Positions 28,191-41,400 of a stretch of 64,000 nucleotides of DNA are shown here, one piece after another. Position 1 is the first letter of the stretch, and each line of letters starts with the position of its first letter. The stretch comes from Anisodus tanguticus (Eukaryota; Streptophyta; Magnoliopsida; Solanales; Solanaceae), in assembly GCA_034509755.1 (NCBI GenBank), contig CM067556.1, forward strand, positions 39,292,045-39,356,044, given 5' to 3'. A program made the translations under genes and the position numbers. Under the pieces are notes generated by a model that saw only the letters and a list, made by a program, of their open reading frames with translations, did not search any database and had not been told where the DNA came from.

Positions 28191-31100
28191 TTTAAAAGTT
28201 TGAGTGATTTAATTTCGACCAAAAGATTTCAGTCTTCACTCCAAGTGTCAGAATGATATAATTATGATCGAAAGGCTGCAGTCTTTACTAAATAGTCTGA
28301 GTGATGTAAATTCGGCTGAATGGCTGTAGTCTTTACTCCACGTATCAAAATGATGTAATTTCGGCCAAAAGTTTATAGTTTTCATTCATAAGTCTGAGTG
28401 ATGTAATTCTGGCAAAACGTCTACAGTCTTTACTCCAAGTGTCAGAATGATATAATTACGGCAGAAAGGCTGTAGTTTTCATTCAGAAGTCTGAGTGATA
28501 TAATTTCGGCTAATCGACTGCAGTCTTCACTCCAAGGGTCAGAATGATGTAATTCTGGATGAAAGGTTGCAGACTTTATTTAAAATTCTGAGTGATTTAA
28601 TTCCGGCCGAAAGGCTGTAGTCTCACTCTAGGCGTCAGAATGATGTAATTTCAGCTAAATAGTTGTAGTCTTCATTCAAAAGTCTGAGTGATTTAATTCC
28701 GGCCAAAAGCTTGCAAATTTCACTATAAGTGTCAGAATAATATTAATTTGGCTGAAATGCTACAGTCTTCATTCATAGGTCAGAATGATGTAATTCTAGT
28801 TGAAATGCTACAATCTTCACTCCAAGCGTTAGAATGATGTAATTTCGTCTGAATGTTTACATTATTTATTTAAAAGTCTGATTGATTTAATTCTCGCCGT
28901 AAGGTTGCAGTGTTCATTCAAAAGTCCGAGTGATGTAATTCCAACGGAAAGGCTACAGTCTTTACTCCAAGTGTCAGTATGATGTAATTCCGGCCGTAAG
29001 GATGCAGTCTTCATTCAAAAGTCCGAGTGATGTAATTCTAACGGAAAGGTTGCAGTCTTCAATCCAACTGACAAAATAATTTAATTCTAGCGGAAAGATT
29101 GCAGTCTTTATTCAAAAGTCTGAGTGATGTAATTCCGGCCAAAAGGCGCAAACTTCACTTCAAGTGTCGAAATGATGCCAAAATTTTCCAGTCTTCATTT
29201 AAAAGTTTGAGTAATGTAATTCCGACCAAAAGATTGTAGTCTTAATTCAAAGTGTCAGAATGTTGTAATTCCGATCGAAAGGCTGCAGTCTTCACTCAAA
29301 AGTCTGGGTGATGTATTTCTAGCTGAAAGGCTGTAGTATTTACTCTAAGTGTCAGAATGATGTAATTTCGGCCAAAAGTTTATAGTCTTCATTCAAAAGT
29401 CTGAGTGATGTAATTCTGGGAAAAAAGCTACAGTCTTCACTCCAAGTGTAAGAATGATGTATTTCTGGTCGAAAGATTGTAGTTTTCATTAAAATGTCTG
29501 AGTGATAGAATTCTATCTAAATGGTTGTAGTCTTCAATCCAAGGTTCAGAATGATGTAATTCCGGACGAAAGGTTTCAAACTTTATTTAAAATTCTGAGT
29601 GATCTAATTTCGGCCGAAAGACTGTAGTCTCACTCTATGCGTTAGAATGATGTAATTTAGCTAAATGGTTGTTGTCTTCATTCAAAAGTGTGAGTGATGT
29701 AATTCCGGCCGAAAAGCGCAATATTCACTCTAAGTGTATAAATTTGGCTGAAATGCTACAGTCTTCATTCATAGGTCAGAGCGATGTAATTCTAGCTGAA
29801 TGGCTACAGTCTTCACTCGAAGCGTTAGAATGATGTAATTCCGGCTGAAAGGTTACATTATTTATTTAAAAGTATGATTGATGTAATTCTGTATGAAAGG
29901 CTGCAGTCTTCATTCAAAAGTCTGATTGATGTAATTCCTGGCGAAAGGCTGCAAACTTCACACCAAGTATCGAATGATGTATTTCAAAGGTCGAGAAATT
30001 TTCCGGTATTCATTTAAAAGTTTGAGTGATTTAATTTCGACCAAAAGATTTCAGTCTTCACTCCAAGTGTCAGAATGATATAATTACGATCGAAAGGCTG
30101 CAGTCTTTACTAAATAGTCTGAGTGATGTAAATTCGGCTGAATGGCTGTAGTCTTTACTCCACGTATCAAAATGATGTAATTTCGGCCAAAAGTTTATAG
30201 TTTTCATTCATAAGTCTGAGTGATGTAATTCTGGCAAAACGTCTACAGTCTTTACTCCAAGTGTCAGAATGATATAATTACGGCAGAAAGGCTGTAGTTT
30301 TCATTCAGAAGTCTGAGTGATATAATTTCGGCTAATCGACTGCAGTCTTCACTCCAAGGGTCAGAATGATGTAATTCTGGATGAAAGGTTGCAGACTTTA
30401 TTTAAAATTCTGAGTGATTTAATTCCGGCCGAAAGGCTGTAGTCTCACTCTAGGCGTCAGAATGATGTAATTTCAGCTAAATAGTTGTAGTCTTCATTCA
30501 AAAGTCTGAGTGATTTAATTCCGGCCAAAAAGCTGCAAATTTCACTATAAGTGTCAGAATAATATTAATTTGGCTGAAATGCTACAGTCTTCATTCATAG
30601 GTCAGAATGATGTAATTCTAGTTGAAATGCTACAATCTTCACTCCAAGCGTTAGAATGATGTAATTTCGTCTGAATGTTTACATTATTTATTTAAAAGTC
30701 TGATTGATTTAATTCTCGCCGTAAGGTTGCAGTGTTCATTCAAAAGTCCGAGTGATGTAATTCCAACGGAAAGGCTACAGTCTTTACTCCAAGTGTCAGT
30801 ATGATGTAATTCCGGCCGTAAGGATGCAGTCTTCATTCAAAAGTCCGAGTGATGTAATTCTAACGGAAAGGTTGCAGTCTTCAATCCAACTGACAAAATA
30901 ATTTAATTCTAGCGGAAAGATTGCAGTCTTTATTCAAAAGTCTGAGTGATGTAATTCCGGCCAAAAGGTTTGCAAACTTCACTTCAAGTGTCGAAATGAT
31001 GCCAAAATTTTCCAGTCTTCATTTAAAAGTTTGAGTAATGTAATTCCGACCAAAAGATTGTAGTCTTAATTCAAAGTGTCAGAATGTTGTAATTCCGATC

Positions 31101-34100
31101 GAAAGGCTGCAGTCTTCACTCAAAAGTCTGGGTGATGTATTTCTATTTGAAAGGCTGTAGTATTTACTCTAAGTGTCAGAATGATGTAATTTCGGCCAAA
31201 AGTTTATAGTCTTCATTCAAAAGTCTGAGTGATGTAATTCTGGGAAAAAAGCTACAGTCTTCACTCCAAGTGTAAGAATGATGTATTTCTGGTCGAAAGA
31301 TTGTAGTTTTCATTAAAATGTCTGAGTGATAGAATTCTATCTAAATGGTTGTAGTCTTCAATCCAAGGTTCGGAATGATGTAATTCCGGACGAAAGGTTT
31401 CAAACTTTATTTAAAATTCTGAGTGATCTAATTTCGGCCGAAAGACTGTAGTCTCACTCTATGCGTTAGAATGATGTAATTTTAGCTAAATGGTTGTTGT
31501 CTTCATTCAAAAGTGTGACTGATGTAATTCCGGCCGAAAAGCTGCAATATTCACTCTAAGTGTATAAATTTGGCTGAAATGCTACAGTCTTCATTCATAG
31601 GTCAGAGCGATGTAATTCTAGCTGAATGGCTACAGTCTTCACTCGAAGCGTTAGAATGATGTAATTCCGGCTGAAAGGTTACATTATTTATTTAAAAGTA
31701 TGATTGATGTAATTCTGTATGAAAGGCTGCAGTCTTCATTCAAAAGTCTGATTGATGTAATTCTGGCGAAAAGGCGCAAACTTCACACCAAGTATCGAAT
31801 GATGTATTTCCGAATGAGAAATTTTCCGGTATTCATTTAAAAGTTTGAGTGATTTAATTTCGACCAAAAGATTTCGATCTCTTCACTCCAAGTGTCGAAT
31901 GATATAATTACGATCGAAAGGTCTGCGTCTTTACTAAATAGTCTCGAGTGATGTAAATTCGGCCGAATGGTCGTAGTCTTTACTCCACGTATCAAAATGA
32001 TGTAATTTCGGCCAAAAGTTTATAGTTTTCATTCATAAGTCCGAGTGATGTAATTACGGCAAAACGTCTACGGTCTTTACTCCAAGTGTCGAATGATATA
32101 ATTACGGCGAAAAGGTCGTAGTTTTCATTCGAAGTCGAGTGATATAATTTCGGCTAATCGACTGCGCCTCTTCACTCCAAGGGTCGAATGATGTAATTAC
32201 GGATGAAAGGTTGCGACTTTATTTAAAATTCGAGTGATTTAATTCCGCCGAAAGGTCGTAGTCTCACTCTAGGCGTCGAGAATGATGTAATTTCAGCTAA
32301 ATAGTTGTAGTCTTCATTCAAAAGTCCGAGTGATTTAATTCCGGCCGAAAAGCTTGCAAATTTCACTATAAGTGTCGAAATAATATTAATTTGGCTGAAA
32401 TGCTACGGTCTTCATTCATAGGTCAGAATGATGTAATTCTAGTTGAAATGCTACAATCTTCAATCCAAGCGTTAGAATGATGTAATTTCGTCTGAATGTT
32501 TACATTATTTATTTAAAAGTCTGATTGATTTAATTCTCGCCGTAAGGTTGCAGTGTTCATTCAAAAGTCCGAGTGATGTAATTCCAACGGAAAGGCTACA
32601 GTCTTTACTCCAAGTGTCAGTATGATGTAATTCCGGCCGTAAGGATGCAGTCTTCATTCAAAAGTCCGAGTGATGTAATTCTAACGGAAAGGTTGCAGTC
32701 TTCAATCCAACTGACAAAATAATTTAATTCTAGCGGAAAGATTGCAGTCTTTATTCAAAAGTCTGAGTGATGTAATTCCGGCCAAAAGGCTGCAAACTTC
32801 ACTTCAAGTGTCAGAATGATGCCAAAATTTTCCAGTCTTCATTTAAAAGTTTGAGTAATGTAATTCCGACCAAAAGATTGTAGTCTTAATTCAAAGTGTC
32901 AGAATGTTGTAATTCCGATCGAAAGGCTGCAGTCTTCACTCAAAAGTCTGGGTGATGTATTTCTAGCTGAAAGGCTGTAGTATTTACTCTAAGTGTCAGA
33001 ATGATGTAATTTCGGCCAAAAGTTTATAGTCTTCATTCAAAAGTCTGAGTGATGTAATTCTGGGAAAAAAGCTACAGTCTTCACTCCAAGTGTAAGAATG
33101 ATGTATTTCTGGTCGAAAGATTGTAGTTTTCATTAAAATGTCTGAGTGATAGAATTCTATCTAAATGGTTGTAGTCTTCAATCCAAGGTTCGAATGATGT
33201 AATTCGGACGAAAGGTTTCAAACTTTATTTAAAATTCTGAGTGATCTAATTTCGGCCGAAAGACTGTAGTCTCACTCTATGCGTTAGAATGATGTAATTT
33301 TAGCTAAATGGTTGTTGTCTTCATTCAAAAGTGTGACTGATGTAATTCCGGCCGAAAAGCTGCAATATTCACTCTAAGTGTATAAATTTGGCTGAAATGC
33401 TACAGTCTTCATTCATAGGTCAGAGCGATGTAATTCTAGCTGAATGGCTACAGTCTTCACTCGAAGCGTTAGAATGATGTAATTCCGGCTGAAAGGTTAC
33501 ATTATTTATTTAAAAGTATGATTGATGTAATTCTGTATGAAAGGTTGCAGTCTTCATTCAAAAGTCTGATTGATGTAATTCCTGGCGAAAGGCTGCAAAC
33601 TTCACACCAAGTATCAGAATGATGTATTTCCGGCAGAAATTTTCCAGTATTCATTTAAAAGTTTGAGTGATTTAATTTCGACCAAAAGATTTCAGTCTTC
33701 ACTCCAAGTGTCAGAATGATATAATTACGATCGAAAGGCTGCAGTCTTTACTAAATAGTCTGAGTGATGTAAATTCGGCTGAATGGCTGTAGTCTTTACT
33801 CCACGTATCAAAATGATGTAATTTCGGCCAAAAGTTTATAGTTTTCATTCATAAGTCTGAGTGATGTAATTCTGGCAAAACGTCTACAGTCTTTACTCCA
33901 AGTGTCAGAATGATATAATTACGGCAGAAAGGCTGTAGTTTTCATTCAGAAGTCTGAGTGATATAATTTCGGCTAATCGACTGCAGTCTTCACTCCAAGG
34001 GTCAGAATGATGTAATTCTGGATGAAAGGTTGCGACTTTATTTAAAATTCTCGAGTGATTTAATTCGGCCGAAAGGCTGTAGTCTCACTCTAGGCGTCGA

Positions 34101-35359
34101 ATGATGTAATTTCGCTAAATAGTTGTAGTCTTCATTCAAAAGTCTGAGTGATTTAATTCCGGCCGAAAAGCTGCAAATTTCACTATAAGTGTCAGAATAA
34201 TATTAATTTGGCTGAAATGCTACAGTCTTCATTCATAGGTCAGAATGATGTAATTCTAGTTGAAATGCTACAATCTTCACTCCAAGCGTTAGAATGATGT
34301 AATTTCGTCTGAATGTTTACATTATTTATTTAAAAGTCTGATTGATTTAATTCTCGCCGTAAGGTTGCAGTGTTCATTCAAAAGTCCGAGTGATGTAATT
34401 CCAACGGAAAGGCTACAGTCTTTACTCCAAGTGTCAGTATGATGTAATTCCGGCCGTAAGGATGCAGTCTTCATTCAAAAGTCCGAGTGATGTAATTCTA
34501 ACGGAAAGGTTGCAGTCTTCAATCCAACTGACAAAATAATTTAATTCTAGCGGAAAGATTGCAGTCTTTATTCAAAAGTCTGAGTGATGTAATTCCGGCC
34601 AAAAGGCTGCAAACTTCACTTCAAGTGTCAGAATGATGCCAAAATTTTCCAGTCTTCATTTAAAAGTTTGAGTAATGTAATTCCGACCAAAAGATTGTAG
34701 TCTTAATTCAAAGTGTCAGAATGTTGTAATTCCGATCGAAAGGTCACAGTCTTCACTCAAAAGTCTCGGGTGATGTATTTCTAGGCGAAAGGTCGTAGTA
34801 TTTACTCTAAGTGTCAGAATGATGTAATTTCGGCCAAAAGTTTATAGTCTTCATTCAAAAGTCTGAGTGATGTAATTCTGGGAAAAAAGCTACAATCTTC
34901 ACTCCAAGTGTAAGAATGATGTATTTCTGGTCGAAAGATTGTAGTTTTCATTAAAATGTCTGAGTGATAGAATTCTATCTAAATGGTTGTAGTCTTCAAT
35001 CCAAGGTTCGGAATGATGTAATTCCGGACGAAAGGTTTCAAACTTTATTTAAAATTCTGAGTGATCTAATTTCGGCCGAAAGACTGTAGTCTCACTCTAT
35101 GCGTTAGAATGATGTAATGTTAGCTAAATGGTTGTTGTCTTCATTCAAAAGTGTGACTGATGTAATTCCGGCCGAAAAGCTGCAATATTCACTCTAAGTG
35201 TATAAATTTGGCTGAAATGCTACAGTCTTCATTCATAGGTCAGAGCGATGTAATTCTAGCTGAATGGCTACAGTCTTCACTCGAAGCGTTAGAATGATGT
35301 AATTCCGGCTGAAAGGTTACATTATTTATTTAAAAGTATGATTGATGTAATTCTGTATG

Positions 35360-35440
35360 AAAGGTGCAATTCGAATCATGTAATTCCCGTTCTAAAGTTT
35401 AAGGGATGTAATTCATTCAAAAGTCGATTGATGTAATTCT
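35360..35440. repeat. Residual extra monomer in a late HOR copy
   Basis: TTCTAAAGTTTAAGGGATG appears here although neighbouring HORs (29.9, 31.7, 33.5, 37.2, 39.0 kb) lack it. The enclosing unit is 1,860 bp, about one monomer longer than its neighbours. Confidence 0.65.
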
Positions 35441-38400
35441 GGCGAAAGGTCGCAAACTTCACACCAAGTATCAGAATGATGTATTTCCGGCAGAAATTTT
35501 CCAGTATTCATTTAAAAGTTTGAGTGATTTAATTTCGACCAAAAGATTTCAGTCTTCACTCCAAGTGTCAGAATGATATAATTACGATCGAAAGGCTGCA
35601 GTCTTTACTAAATAGTCTGAGTGATGTAAATTCGGCTGAATGGCTGTAGTCTTTACTCCACGTATCAAAATGATGTAATTTCGGCCAAAAGTTTATAGTT
35701 TTCATTCATAAGTCTGAGTGATGTAATTCTGGCAAAACGTCTACAGTCTTTACTCCAAGTGTCAGAATGATATAATTACGGCAGAAAGGCTGTAGTTTTC
35801 ATTCAGAAGTCTGAGTGATATAATTTCGGCTAATCGACTGCAGTCTTCACTCCAAGGGTCAGAATGATGTAATTCTGGTTGAAAGGTTGCAGACTTTATT
35901 TAAAATTCTGAGTGATTTAATTCCGGCCGAAAGGCTGTAGTCTCACTCTAGGCGTCAGAATGATGTAATTTCAGCTAAATAGTTGTAGTCTTCATTCAAA
36001 AGTCTGAGTGATTTAAATCCGGCCGAAAAGCTGCAAATTTCACTATAAGTGTCAGAATAATATTAATTTGGCTGAAATGCTACAGTCTTCATTCATAGGT
36101 CAGAATGATGTAATTCTAGTTGAAATGCTACAATCTTCACTCCAAGCGTTAGAATGATGTAATTTCGTCTGAATGTTTACATTATTTATTTAAAAGTCTG
36201 ATTGATTTAATTCTCGCCGTAAGGTTGCAGTGTTCATTCAAAAGTCCGAGTGATGTAATTCCAACGGAAAGGCTACAGTCTTTACTCCAAGTGTCAGTAT
36301 GATGTAATTCCGGCCGTAAGGATGCAGTCTTCATTCAAAAGTCCGAGTGATGTAATTCTAACGGAAAGGTTGCAGTCTTCAATCCAACTGACAAAATAAT
36401 TTAATTCTAGCGGAAAGATTGCAGTCTTTATTCAAAAGTCTGAGTGATGTAATTCCGGCCAAAAGGCTGCAAACTTCACTTCAAGTGTCAGAATGATGCC
36501 AAAATTTTCCAGTCTTCATTTAAAAGTTTGAGTAATGTAATTCCGACCAAAAGATTGTAGTCTTAATTCAAAGTGTCGAATGTTGTAATTCCGATCGAAA
36601 GGCATAGCCTTCACTCAAAAGTCGGGTGATGTATTTCTAGGCCGAAAGGTCGTAGTATTTACTCTAAGTGTCAGAATGATGTAATTTCGGCCAAAAGTTT
36701 ATAGTCTTCATTCAAAAGTCTGAGTGATGTAATTCTGGGAAAAAAGCTACAGTCTTCACTCCAAGTGTAAGAATGATGTATTTCTGGTCGAAAGATTGTA
36801 ATTTTCATTAAAATGTCTGAGTGATAGAATTCTATCTAAATGGTTGTAGTCTTCAATCCAAGGTTCAGAATGATGTAATTCCGGACGAAAGGTTTCAAAC
36901 TTTATTTAAAATTCTGAGTGATCTAATTTCGGCCGAAAGACTGTAGTCTCACTCTATGCGTTAGAATGATGTAATGTTAGCTAAATGGTTGTTGTCTTCA
37001 TTCAAAAGTGTGAGTGATGTAATTCCGGCCGAAAAGTTTGCAATATTCACTCTAAGTGTATAAATTTGGCTGAAATGCTACGGTCTTCATTCATAGGTCG
37101 AGCGATGTAATTCTAGCTGAATGGCTACAGTCTTCACTCGAAGCGTTAGAATGATGTAATTCCGGCTGAAAGGTTACATTATTTATTTAAAAGTATGATT
37201 GATGTAATTCTGTATGAAAGGTTGCAGTCTTCATTCAAAAGTCTGATTGATGTAATTCCTGGCGAAAGGCTGCAAACTTCACACCAAGTATCGAATGATG
37301 TATTTCCGCAGAAATTTTCCGGTATTTCATTTAAAAGTTTGAGTGATTTAATTTCGACCAAAAGATTTCGTCTTCACTCCAAGTGTCGAATGATATAATT
37401 ACGATCGAAAGAAAGGTCAGTCTTTACTAAATAGTCGAGTGATGTAAATTCGGCCGAATGGTCGTAGTCTTTACTCCACGTATCAAAATGATGTAATTTC
37501 GGCCAAAAGTTTATAGTTTTCATTCATAAGTCTGAGTGATGTAATTCTGGCAAAACGTCTACAGTCTTTACTCCAAGTGTCAGAATGATATAATTACGGC
37601 AGAAAGGCTGTAGTTTTCATTCAGAAGTCTGAGTGATATAATTTCGGCTAATCGACTGCAGTCTTCACTCCAAGGGTCGAATGATGTAATTCGGATGAAA
37701 GGTTGCGTACTTTATTTAAAATTCGAGTGATTTAATTCCTACCGAAAGGCCGTAGTCTCACTCTAGGCGTCGAATGATGTAATTTCAGCTAAATAGTTGT
37801 AGTCTTCATTCAAAAGTCAAAGTGATTTAAATCCGGCCGAAAAGCTGCAAATTTCACTATAAGTGTCAGAATAATATTAATTTGGCTGAAATGCTACAGT
37901 CTTCATTCATAGGTCAGAATGATGTAATTCTAGTTGAAATGCTACAATCTTCACTCCAAGCGTTAGAATGATGTAATTTCGTCTGAATGTTTACATTATT
38001 TATTTAAAAGTCTGATTGATTTAATTCTCGCCGTAAGGTTGCAGTGTTCATTCAAAAGTCCGAGTGATGTAATTCCAACGGAAAGGCTACAGTCTTTACT
38101 CCAAGTGTCAGTATGATGTAATTCCGGCCGTAAGGATGCAGTCTTCATTCAAAAGTCCGAGTGATGTAATTCTAACGGAAAGGTTGCAGTCTTCAATCCA
38201 ACTGACAAAATAATTTAATTCTAGCGGAAAGATTGCAGTCTTTATTCAAAAGTCTGAGTGATGTAATTCCGGCCAAAAGGCTGCAAACTTCACTTCAAGT
38301 GTCAGAATGATGCCAAAATTTTCCGCCTTTCATTTAAAAGTTTGAGTAATGTAATTCCGACCAAAAGATTGTAGTCTTAATTCAAAGTGTCGAATGTTGT

Positions 38401-41400
38401 AATTCCGATCGAAAGGTCAGCTTCACTCAAAAGTCTCGGGTGATGTATTTCTAGCCGAAAGGTTTGTAGTATTTACTCTAAGTGTCGAATGATGTAATTT
38501 CGGCCAAAAGTTTATAGTCTTCATTCAAAAGTCTGAGTGATGTAATTCTGGGAAAAAAGCTACAGTCTTCACTCCAAGTGTAAGAATGATGTATTTCGGT
38601 CGAAAGATTGTAGTTTTCATTAAAATGTCCGAGTGATAGAATTCTATCTAAATGGTTGTAGTCTTCAATCCAAGGTTCGAATGATGTAATTCCGACGAAA
38701 GGTTTCAAACTTTATTTAAAATTCGAGTGATCTAATTTCGGCCGAAAGACCGTAGTCTCACTCTATGCGTTAGAATGATGTAATGTTAGCTAAATGGTTG
38801 TTGTCTTCATTCAAAAGTGTGACTGATGTAATTCCGGCCGAAAAGCTGGAAATATTCACTCTAAGTGTATAAATTTGGCTGAAATGCTACAGTCTTCATT
38901 CATAGGTCAGAGCGATGTAATTCTAGCTGAATGGCTACAGTCTTCACTCGAAGCGTTAGAATGATGTAATTCCGGCTGAAAGGTTACATTATTTATTTAA
39001 AAGTATGATTGATGTAATTCTGTATGAAAGGTTGCAGTCTTCATTCAAAAGTCTGATTGATGTAATTCCTGGCGAAAGGCTGCAAACTTCACACCAAGTA
39101 TCAGAATGATGTATTTCCGGCAGAAATTTTCCAGTATTCATTTAAAAGTTTGAGTGATTTAATTTCGACCAAAAGATTTCAGTCTTCACTCCAAGTGTCA
39201 GAATGATATAATTACGATCGAAAGGTCATAGCCTTTACTAAATAGTCTGAGTGATGTAAATTCGGCTGAATGGCTGTAGTCTTTACTCCACGTATCAAAA
39301 TGATGTAATTTCGGCCAAAAGTTTATAGTTTTCATTCATAAGTCTGAGTGATGTAATTCTGGCAAAACGTCTACAGTCTTTACTCCAAGTGTCAGAATGA
39401 TATAATTACGGCAGAAAGGCTGTAGTTTTCATTCAGAAGTCTGAGTGATATAATTTCGGCTAATCGACTGCAGTCTTCACTCCAAGGGTCAGAATGATGT
39501 AATTCTGGATGAAAGGTTGCAGACTTTATTTAAAATTCGAGTGATTTAATTCCCGAAAAAGGCCGTAGTCTCACTCTAGGCGTCGAATGATGTAATTTCG
39601 CTAAATAGTTGTAGTCTTCATTCAAAAGTCCGAGTGATTTAATTCCGGCCGAAAAGCTGCAAATTTCACTATAAGTGTCAGAATAATATTAATTTGGCTG
39701 AAATGCTACAGTCTTCATTCATAGGTCAGAATGATGTAATTCTAGTTGAAATGCTACAATCTTCACTCCAAGCGTTAGAATGATGTAATTTCGTCTGAAT
39801 GTTTACATTATTTATTTAAAAGTCCGATTGATTTAATTCTCGCCGTAAGGTTGCGTGTTCATTCAAAAGTCCGAGTGATGTAATTCCAACGGAAAGGCTA
39901 CGATCTTTACTCCAAGTGTCGGATGATGTAATTCCGGCCGTAAGGATGCGGTCTTCATTCAAAAGTCCGAGTGATGTAATTCTAACGGAAAGGTTGCAGT
40001 CTTCAATCCAACTGACAAAATAATTTAATTCTAGCGGAAAGATTGCAGTCTTTATTCAAAAGTCTGAGTGATGTAATTCCGGCCAAAAGGCTGCAAACTT
40101 CACTTCAAGTGTCAGAATGATGCCAAAATTTTCCGCCTTCATTTAAAAGTTTGAGTAATGTAATTCCGACCAAAAGATTGTAGTCTTAATTCAAAGTGTC
40201 GAATGTTGTAATTCCGATCGAAAGGTTGCCTTCACTCAAAAGTCTGGGTGATGTATTTCTAGCTGAAAGGCTGTAGTATTTACTCTAAGTGTCAGAATGA
40301 TGTAATTTCGGCCAAAAGTTTATAGTCTTCATTCAAAAGTCTGAGTGATGTAATTCTGGGAAAAAAGCTACAGTCTTCACTCCAAGTGTAAGAATGATGT
40401 ATTTCGGTCGAAAGATTGTAGTTTTCATTAAAATGTCGAGTGATAGAATTCTATCTAAATGGTTGTAGTCTTCAATCCAAGGTTCGAATGATGTAATTCC
40501 GGACGAAAGGTTTCAAACTTTATTTAAAATTCGAGTGATCTAATTTCGGCCGAAAGACCGTAGTCTCACTCTATGCGTTAGAATGATGTAATGTTAGCTA
40601 AATGGTTGTTGTCTTCATTCAAAAGTGTGACCGATGTAATTCCGGCCGAAAAGCGCAATATTCACTCTAAGTGTATAAATTTGGCTGAAATGCTACGGTC
40701 TTCATTCATAGGTCGAGCGATGTAATTCTAGCCGAATGGCTACGATCTTCACTCGAAGCGTTAGAATGATGTAATTCCAAATGAAAGGTTACATTATTTA
40801 TTTAAAAGTATGATTGATGTAATTCGTATGAAAGGTGCAGTCTTCATTCAAAAGTCTCGATTGATGTAATTCTGGCGAAAAAGGCCGCAAACTTCACACC
40901 AAGTATCGAATGATGTATTTCCGGCAGAAATTTTCCAGCCCTTCATTTAGAAGTTTGAGTTATTTAATTTCGACCAAAAGATTGTAGTCTTCACTCCAAG
41001 TGTCGAATGATATAATTACGATTGAAAGGCTACGCCTTTACTAAAAAGCTCCGAGTGATTTAATTCGGTTTGAAAGGTTATAGTCTTTACTACACGTATC
41101 AAAATGATGTAATTTCGACCAAAAGTTTATAGTTTTCATTCATAAGTCCGAGTGATGTAATTCTGGCGAAAAGGATACAGAATTTACTCCAAGTGTCAGA
41201 ATGATATAATTCCGAAAGGTCGTAGTTTTCATTCAGAAGTCTGAGTGATATAATTTCGGCTAAACGGCTGCAGTCTTCACTCCAAGGGTCAGAATGATGT
41301 AATTCTGGATGAAAGGTTGCAGACTTTATTTAAAATTCTGAGTGATTTAATTCCGGCCGAAAGGCTGTAGTCTCACTCTAGGCGTCAGAATGATGTAATT

